Below, piece after piece: positions 58,501 through 64,000 of a DNA stretch of 64,000 nt (its first letter is position 1; every line of letters begins with the position of its first letter). The stretch is from Epiperipatus broadwayi. Taxonomy: Eukaryota; Onychophora; Udeonychophora; Euonychophora; Peripatidae. The notes under the pieces are model-generated. The model made no database searches. It had not been told where the DNA came from and saw only the letters and a program-made list of their open reading frames with translations. The stretch covers positions 680,001-744,000 of the forward strand of contig JAQFVV010000275.1 in assembly GCA_028023455.1 (NCBI GenBank). The letters are read 5' to 3'. Made by a program: the position numbers and the translations under genes.

Positions 58501-60365
58501 CTAAATCAATAAGATAACAGCCCACTTGTTTTTTTTAGTAATCTAAATTTTATAAAGGTAAAGTTACTATTTTTTCTGCAGATTTTCAGTGGTAGTTGAG
58601 CTTTCATAAAATATATATATTTTGCAGAGGGTTTCTTTTTAAATTTAAAGGTCATTGATCATATTTATATGGTATTGTGCCTCGGGTGATCTATTGGGCA
58701 GCTCAGCATATATTACAGTGCTTCTTTTTGACAAGTTTGCTTAGGTTAACATACCTACATATGGATCTTTTGGAAATAAATAAAATATTCTGGATCTCAT
58801 GTCTGTCTCAGACACTTCAATGTACGTAACCGGACATAAGCAACAAAACTCCGATTCTGAATCCGGGTACGCGTCTAGCGAACGGATTCCATTTTTCTCT
58901 CTAACCCAGTTTAGAGATGGAGAGCTGTCCGGTCTTGTGTTAACCTCTTGGTAACTGTTATATCTTAAGCCTCACAGCCCACAATATGCTATAGCCTTTG
59001 TGCATGGTCTTGTATATTTATATTTATTTGGAAATCTTTCTCAAAATATCGAAATGTTTTAATTATAGCTGGAAATTCCTGCTGGGGTCACTTTCTCATT
59101 TTATTTAATCATCAGTAGGGATGTGATTTAAACCTGTCCAAAGTGTTTAGTTGAGTTTGACCACCTATTTATTTCTATGTCCCCCGACCATAGAGTTAAT
59201 GAATCATGTCTCTCTTGACTTTTTACGTAACATTTCCATTGGCTAGAAATATTTTTAAAGAAGAAGTTATAATGTAAAATTTGTCTGTCCTTATCATTAC
59301 AAACAATGGATCTTTCATATATGTCTATACGGTTGCAGTGAAAATAGTCTGCAACACCATTAATAAAGCATTGTATAAATTCTACTAATGTAAATAATAA
59401 AAGTTTCTGTTATATTTCATTCACTATAAATAAAACCACTTAGTATTGTTTTCTTTTGTGACATATGTATGTACACCTGATCATTATATATGTTAAAATT
59501 CCTTTTTGTGGTTTCTTCTCTCCCTGACCACCGGGCATACATTAAGATTAAATTCTAATGAGGTTTGGGGAGTAAGTCACTTAATAGCAATCTCGAGGAG
59601 TAGGTGAGGTTCAAACCCCCTCTATCTGCATCTCTAGTTTAGGTTAAAGCAGCTCTACTTTTCTTACCATTACAGTTTTTTTTGTATAATCTGGCATTCC
59701 AAGTGTGGCCTTACTGTTTAGAGATAGATCCTAAGATATGATAATGGAAATTTCATGATCAGAAGAAATTTTTTTTTATGTGTTTTTTTTTTTTTTGTAA
59801 ATAAATATAGTGAATGACAGAAGTTTATATATTTTTCTTTTGTGCTTTCTGTGTTTGCTATCAGTTGTACAGTTTACAAGATGTGAAATCAATCAGTTCG
59901 GTTGAAAATTAAGTCCAAATCAGATATTAATGTATTTTTTTTTCTTTTGCTAGGAAGGGAGACAGAGTGATCAAGCAAGGAGCAGAGAAAATATGGGCTC
60001 AAGTAGAATTCCCCCCTCCCCCCGGGACAGTAGCAATCATATTTTATTGAAGTGTATATCATATACACATAGTTATAGTCACATATACAACATACAGAAC
60101 AGGGTAGTAAATAAGTAAATAAAAACGGATAGGGCAGGAACTATGGATAGGATAAGAGATAGATAGAAAGCTGGCAGGTTTAAAAAAGGATGACAGTTGC
60201 AGGAATGGTTGGGAGAGTGAAGCAAATTTTTTTTGAAAAGTAAAAGTAGAAAAATAAAACAAATTTTAAGGATAGTATTAGTACAAAGACTAAAAACAAC
60301 AGCAAACCAAATATTTTTTTTCTTATATATATTTTTTTTTATCTATTCGTATTTCTCTAGAAAAT
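58501..60365 (+). other. E5 rest of 5' LTR and leader
   Basis: No ORF. The LTR/leader border cannot be fixed. Two acceptor-like polypyrimidine-AG sites occur: TTTTTTTTCTTTTGCTAG|G near 59936-59954, and TTATCTATTCGTATTTCTCTAG ending at about 60360, five bases before the gag ATG. A C-run lies at 60010-60024. Confidence 0.45.
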
Positions 60366-60533
60366 ATGTATAGTCCAGAAAGAGACATAGATTCACCGGA
60401 ACGACAATGGGTACAAAAATTGATGGAAACTATGTTACAAAAAGTAGAAGAATGCAAAGAAGAATGTAGACAATATAGAGCAGAAATCAACAGGATGAAA
60501 GAAGAGAGAAATAATGAAGCAAAAACGACATAA
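60366..60533 (+). pseudogene. gag: E5 gag N-terminal coiled coil (55 codons, then TAA)
   Basis: MYSPERDIDSPERQW, then a heptad helix (LMETMLQKVEECKEECRQYR...EINRMKEERNN), then TAA at 60531-60533. The same frame continues without shift into the capsid stretch. The N-terminal coiled coil is the counterpart of the long repeats in E1 and E2, but short. The ATG at 60366 lies five bases after an acceptor-like AG. A single nonsense change, or read-through, would make this one protein with the capsid. Confidence 0.7.
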
Positions 60534-60566
60534 GAGAATCAGCCAAGAAATGAGAATCTTCAAAAT

Positions 60567-61154
60567 GTGAATAAAGAAAGCGTAAAAGTCATGGAAAGAA
60601 CAGACAACCCAATGGTGGCAAGTTTTATCCACATCAAAACTTTTCGAGGTGACATAGGAGAAAACCCCATGGCACACTTGCAAAGTTTACAAGAGCTGTT
60701 CATGTTCCAGGAACTCAGAGAAGCTGAAAAGTTATCAGTTGTAGTTAATCATTTACATGGATCTGCCCGGAATTGGTGGGACTGTATAAGTAACAAACCA
60801 GTAACATTTGCAGATTACCACATTGCCTTACTTAAAAGTTTTTGGAGTGAAGAGAGGCAAGATGGAATAATGCACCGTATATCTCAAGAAAAGTACTGCA
60901 CTTCAAAAGGAGAAACTCACACCCAGTTTTTCTTGCAGCAAGTGTCTTTGTTAAAATCATTGACTGCTTTCCACTTATCAGAAGGGCAGATTATTCAGAC
61001 AATAAGGCACAATATGCCTCTCCACATACTACAATTGATGCTGGGCTGCTGCAACTGTGGAATTGATGAGATGGTGGACTTACTAACTGCTATAGATTTT
61101 GGCAACCTAAATAAAGAGCATGCAGACAAAGGAAAAAGAATTGACACACCCTAA
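60567..61154 (+). CDS. gag: E5 gag capsid domain
   Basis: Particle-forming domain, 195 residues from the first Met after the upstream stop. The true start is probably further upstream in frame. Order: FIHIKTFRGD (entry, about 18-27), MAHLQSLQELFMF, LHGSARNWWDCI (Trp-Trp pair, about 62-75), FWSEERQDGIMHRISQEKY (about 92-110), GETHTQFF, then a helical end with CCNCGIDEMVDLL. This is the best-preserved of the five capsids and the reference used for E1-E4. It ends with TAA at 61152-61154; the protease frame follows in the same phase after two codons. Confidence 0.85.
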   Translation: MNKESVKVMERTDNPMVASFIHIKTFRGDIGENPMAHLQSLQELFMFQELREAEKLSVVVNHLHGSARNWWDCISNKPVTFADYHIALLKSFWSEERQDGIMHRISQEKYCTSKGETHTQFFLQQVSLLKSLTAFHLSEGQIIQTIRHNMPLHILQLMLGCCNCGIDEMVDLLTAIDFGNLNKEHADKGKRIDTP

Positions 61155-61160
61155 ATACAA

Positions 61161-61775
61161 ATGGCAGCTGTCAGGAACTGCTATCATGATGATCAAAACA
61201 CACAGCAATTCCAGAAAAATGTGGGCCCTATAATTTATATACCCCAGATAGAACTCCAGGATGAAACAGAAGAAATTATTGAAAAAAATGAAAGAATGAC
61301 ATCAGTATTCATGTGCGAACTGAAAGATGATCACAAACCACCACACTCAGAGTGCCCTAGAATTAAAGCACTGTTAGACGATGTCCCAATTACAGCTTTA
61401 ATAGACACTGGCAGTCAAGTGTCACTGCTGTCAAAAAAATGGTGGGATGCAACAGTAGGAACTCTTGTACTACTGATCTCACCAAGAAAATCATTTGCTA
61501 TATTAGCAAATGGGGAAAAAGCCAACATAGGAACACATCGTTTAGGACTGGATATTAAGATAGGAGCAACAAATGTAAAACATATATTTCAGATAATGCC
61601 AGGCTTGATTTATGATGTATTGTTAGGGTCAGACTTCTTAGAAAGACATGACTCAGGAATAAACTATAGGGAAAATAAGTTTACATTTTACAACAACAAG
61701 TTAGATTTTCACAAATGGAAAACCCAAGAGACAACCAATATAAGCTGCATACAGGAACCAACTAATCTTGAATGA
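61161..61775 (+). CDS. E5 aspartic protease with eroded zinc knuckle
   Basis: 204 residues in the gag frame, separated from it by one stop codon. Near the N-terminus, CYHDDQNTQQFQKN sits where a CCHC knuckle is expected. With CCHC spacing the ligands read C, D, Q and N, so only the first survives. Protease core: ALIDTGSQVSLLS (DTG active site, about residues 78-90), a flap-like AILANGEK, and PGLIYDVLLGSDFLERH as the second signature. Active-site residues are intact. It would mature Gag. The stretch ends at TGA (61773-61775), and the same frame reopens into the next segment. Confidence 0.83.
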   Translation: MAAVRNCYHDDQNTQQFQKNVGPIIYIPQIELQDETEEIIEKNERMTSVFMCELKDDHKPPHSECPRIKALLDDVPITALIDTGSQVSLLSKKWWDATVGTLVLLISPRKSFAILANGEKANIGTHRLGLDIKIGATNVKHIFQIMPGLIYDVLLGSDFLERHDSGINYRENKFTFYNNKLDFHKWKTQETTNISCIQEPTNLE

Positions 61776-61799
61776 ACAGAAAATGAAACAAAAGGCCAG

Positions 61800-62186
61800 A
61801 TGGAATTAGAGATACAAGGACAGAGCACACCTCACCTTGTCTTCAAGTGTTTTACTCATCAATTTAACGATCACGAGATATTTCCAAAATTCGCCATGGC
61901 AGGTCAGGTAAAACAAACTATTTTATCAAGTGGCAGCATAGTTCTAGGTTTGAAACCACATTTACCCATACCAAAATCACTCACCAAGGGATCTAACCAT
62001 GAGCCAGTTTCATCATCAGAACACATAAGAGGGAAACAGCTAAAGAACAGAGCACCATTAATAAGGAATTTCAACTTAACTTCTAGCAAAAGAATTGATA
62101 GAAGACAAGGTAATAAAGTGGACACAGCTCAGAGAGCTAATAACAAGGCCCAGAGAGGAAGGTCCACTGAAAAAAAAATTGTTTAA
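61800..62186 (+). CDS. E5 unrecognised basic C-terminal segment
   Basis: 128 residues in the same frame as gag and protease, after one TGA. It stands where the PR-RT linker and RT would normally begin. The first third (ELEIQGQSTPHLVFKCFTHQ) resembles a linker in composition. The last half is strongly basic (LKNRAPLIRNFNL, RIDRRQGNKVDTAQRANNKAQRGR) and might bind nucleic acid. I see no RT motif. It may be the start of a deleted pol fused to leader-like sequence, or a distinct tail. The function is not known. Confidence 0.5.
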   Translation: MELEIQGQSTPHLVFKCFTHQFNDHEIFPKFAMAGQVKQTILSSGSIVLGLKPHLPIPKSLTKGSNHEPVSSSEHIRGKQLKNRAPLIRNFNLTSSKRIDRRQGNKVDTAQRANNKAQRGRSTEKKIV

Positions 62187-62605
62187 ATAGAGTGCTCCAT
62201 TCAAAAGAACTTTTTTTTACATGAATTCCAAGGTACGACCATGACATATCATATGGACAATGAAATCATATTGTAAGCTTTCAGTTTTTTTGTGTGGGTA
62301 TGTTTTGTACATATTGGCATTGTTATAATATATTAATCAATATTATTATATACTTCCATTTTAATATATATAATCCATATATCACTATTATGAGAAACTT
62401 AGTTTTTTTTTATTAATATAATCTATTTATCAGTATTATTATAAACTTTCAGTTTGTTTTTATATAATGCACATATCAGTATTATTTCATGTAAATACAC
62501 TAATATTCTGTATAATAGGAATACTCTTTCCAGATCACTCTGTTTCTCTCTGCAAAACCGTAGCTTTAGTCATTTTTTTTACTTTTTTAATGGTTTCTAG
62601 GAATA
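62187..62605 (+). other. E5 3' internal non-coding region
   Basis: A+T-rich, no ORF. Three loosely related AATATAATC-ATAT-TCAGTATTATTA blocks occur near 62330-62490. Only a short purine run (AGGAATA) precedes the 3' LTR, so the polypurine tract is weak or elsewhere. Confidence 0.45.
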
Positions 62606-64000
62606 TGAAGCTGTGCATATATATATATGCTGGCTTCACCATTCACTGTGGACTAACTAAGACCCTAAGTCCAACCACAGTGAATGTACGTTTCTTTCTT
62701 AAACTAAATTATCATTTGCACAAATAGTTACATAAATTAAAGAAGGAATTGTGTTAAAGAAAAAAAGATTTAATAAAATAAAATATAGAAAGTTAAAATT
62801 TTATTTGTAACTATTTTTAAAAATATATGTTGGTAGAATTCGATAAGATAAATTTTCTTAATTAAATAGAATCCATTAAGAAAAGGAATTTAATTAATAA
62901 AACATTTTTCTGAATTAGATAAAATAATAGATAACAGGAAAAATTTGAAACAAGAGGCATGATGCGCTACTAATGAGTAGATTAAAAACATAATGGAAAA
63001 AGGGTATAAATAAAGAACTTTTCTTTTGTTCTCGGTCTTATGCTTGCGGGTAACCTGTGCTGAAGGTCAGAGAGAAATATTAAAAATTTTTGTTGGAAGA
63101 AGTTTTGCTGAAAAGTTGGACAATATTGTGAACTCTTGCTTGCTGTACTTACTTCAAGCCGTACTCTATATAGATAAAAATCCAGAAATGTATTGCTCTG
63201 CAAAAATGCGGGGGTAATCTCTTTGCCTTCGCTCTCCTGAGCCATTCCTGAGGGCGGAGTCGTAACCATGTGAGCCAGCCACAGAACTAAAGTGTCTGCC
63301 CTGTTTCTGTGAATATCTGCCCTCAAAACATGTACAAAAAATTTGAAGAAACAAGAAGACCTGCTAGAAACATCAAAGGAACCCATCTTGACCCACCCCA
63401 TCTAGTTACTGGTAACGTTCCTATAAATTAACAAAAAAATATCTTTGTAATTTGCAAATTCAATCTAGATTTATATTTTTCTATATATGTGTTTTTTTTT
63501 AAATTTATGTGTTTGCATCTTGTAAAATTATATTTCGTTAATTGCTTTCTTTTCTTTTTTTTTATATTGTAATGGGTGGCGGGGTTATTACATATAAGGG
63601 CGGCAATTCTTATAATTTAATTGAAATGCTTCATTTAACTTTCTGCCATTATACTCCTGTAATAATTAGATATTTATTTTATATAGAAATTTATTTAGAA
63701 AGAAAAGGAAGCAAATCATAGAAAGTGCAAAACCTATTTTTTAAAAATCAAAATTTAATTGCTAAAGATTCTATTATAACTTCCAAGATTTTAATTTGTT
63801 TTTTTTTTAATATATGAAAAAGAAAGATCCTGATCAATGTCTTTATTTTTTTCAGTCAATGAGGGGTTATGAATTTAAAGTTCTATTTTAAAGAGCGTGA
63901 GATAAAACATTCACATTTATATTTTTAGTAATAAGAGAGAGAGTACATTTGACAATTTGTATATGTATTAAAAATTATTAAATATCATTGGCTCTGTGGT
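62606..64000 (+). repeat. E5 3' LTR (cut by the window edge)
   Basis: Begins TGAAGCTGTGCATATATATA and follows the 5' LTR base for base with scattered substitutions and short indels up to the last base of the window. Confidence 0.9.

Larger units (their letters stand above)
57037..64000 (+). mobile_element. E5: gag-protease LTR element without RT or integrase
   Basis: The 5' LTR starts TGAAGCTGCGCATATA at 57037; the 3' LTR starts TGAAGCTGTGCATATA at 62606 and runs past the window end. The two align for at least 1.39 kb with a few per cent difference by eye and a longer (TA)n in the 5' copy. Between them is one plus-strand coding frame (60366-62186) with coiled coil, capsid, protease and an unrecognised basic tail. 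No RT, RNase H or integrase signature is present on either strand before the 3' LTR. This fits a non-autonomous element class with gag, similar in concept to plant TR-GAG elements. Confidence 0.85.

Noticed and set aside
59600-59640. tRNA-like B box (GGTTCAAACCC) upstream of E5 gag
   Set aside because: No convincing A box or cloverleaf at the right distance; could not be supported as a tRNA or SINE.
60059-60683. Minus-strand ORFs opposite the E5 gag start
   Set aside because: Antisense to the E5 leader and gag coiled coil; no features.
62982-63401. 139-codon minus-strand ORF, with a partial match at 57883-57620
   Set aside because: It is in the E5 LTRs. The two copies differ by truncation and shifts, and similarity is explained by LTR identity. 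No domain seen.
1-64000. CRISPR arrays, operons, prokaryotic promoters
   Set aside because: No regularly spaced short repeats with unique spacers and no clustered bacterial-type genes; content is clearly eukaryotic.

Overview
This is A+T-rich eukaryotic nuclear DNA, and it looks like repeat-dominated intergenic sequence from an animal genome. The evidence is long non-coding stretches, (TA)n microsatellites, LTR retrotransposons, non-LTR (LINE) retrotransposons with apurinic-type endonuclease domains, small inverted-repeat elements and a tRNA-Gly retroposon. Nothing looks prokaryotic, and I find no host protein-coding gene, functional tRNA or rRNA. I cannot name the species; an invertebrate metazoan is the best guess.

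The main structure only appears when the window is compared with itself. Most of 20.6-64 kb is a chain of LTR retrotransposons with very long LTRs (about 2.4 kb where measurable), which I call E1 to E5. E1 (minus strand, 1 to about 4.4 kb plus an unresolved LTR to its right) carries gag, protease and reverse transcriptase and runs off the left edge. E2 (minus, about 20.6-32.8 kb) is a decayed full element with gag, protease, RT, RNase H and integrase between two LTRs. E3 (plus, 33.4-40.9 kb) and E4 (minus, 40.9-52.7 kb) have paired LTRs, but only gag remnants are recognisable between them. E5 (plus, 57.0 kb to beyond the right edge) is the youngest-looking. It carries gag, protease and an unrecognised C-terminal segment in one reading frame interrupted only by three single stop codons, with no RT or integrase. 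E3, E4 and E5 therefore look like non-autonomous gag-only or gag-protease elements, and E1/E2-like relatives are candidate helpers.

Three larger LINE copies lie on the minus strand. LINE-1 (13.4-17.0 kb) has an intact 865-residue ORF1 and an intact endonuclease but stops before the RT. LINE-2 (41.6-44.65 kb) sits inside the E4 3' LTR at a (TA)n tract. LINE-3 (53.1-56.9 kb) lies between E4 and E5 and is flanked by a long direct repeat. A fourth LINE fragment (31.3-32.3 kb) interrupts the E2 5' LTR.

Because each LTR pair was identical at insertion, one LTR gives the empty site for anything inserted into the other. This comparison reveals a 190-bp almost perfect palindrome (38.5 kb), a tRNA-Gly retroposon with a 21-bp target duplication (52.2 kb), a small structured retroposon-like element with a 16-bp target duplication (35.5 kb), foldback elements (49.2 and 50.2 kb) and MITE-like elements (35.0 and 51.1 kb).

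The left third outside E1 and LINE-1 (about 4.4-13.4 kb and 17.0-20.6 kb) holds a terminal-inverted-repeat element with telomere-like repeats, a foldback, tandem duplications and microsatellites, but no gene I recognise. All boundaries are by-eye alignments without computation and can be off by several to tens of bases.
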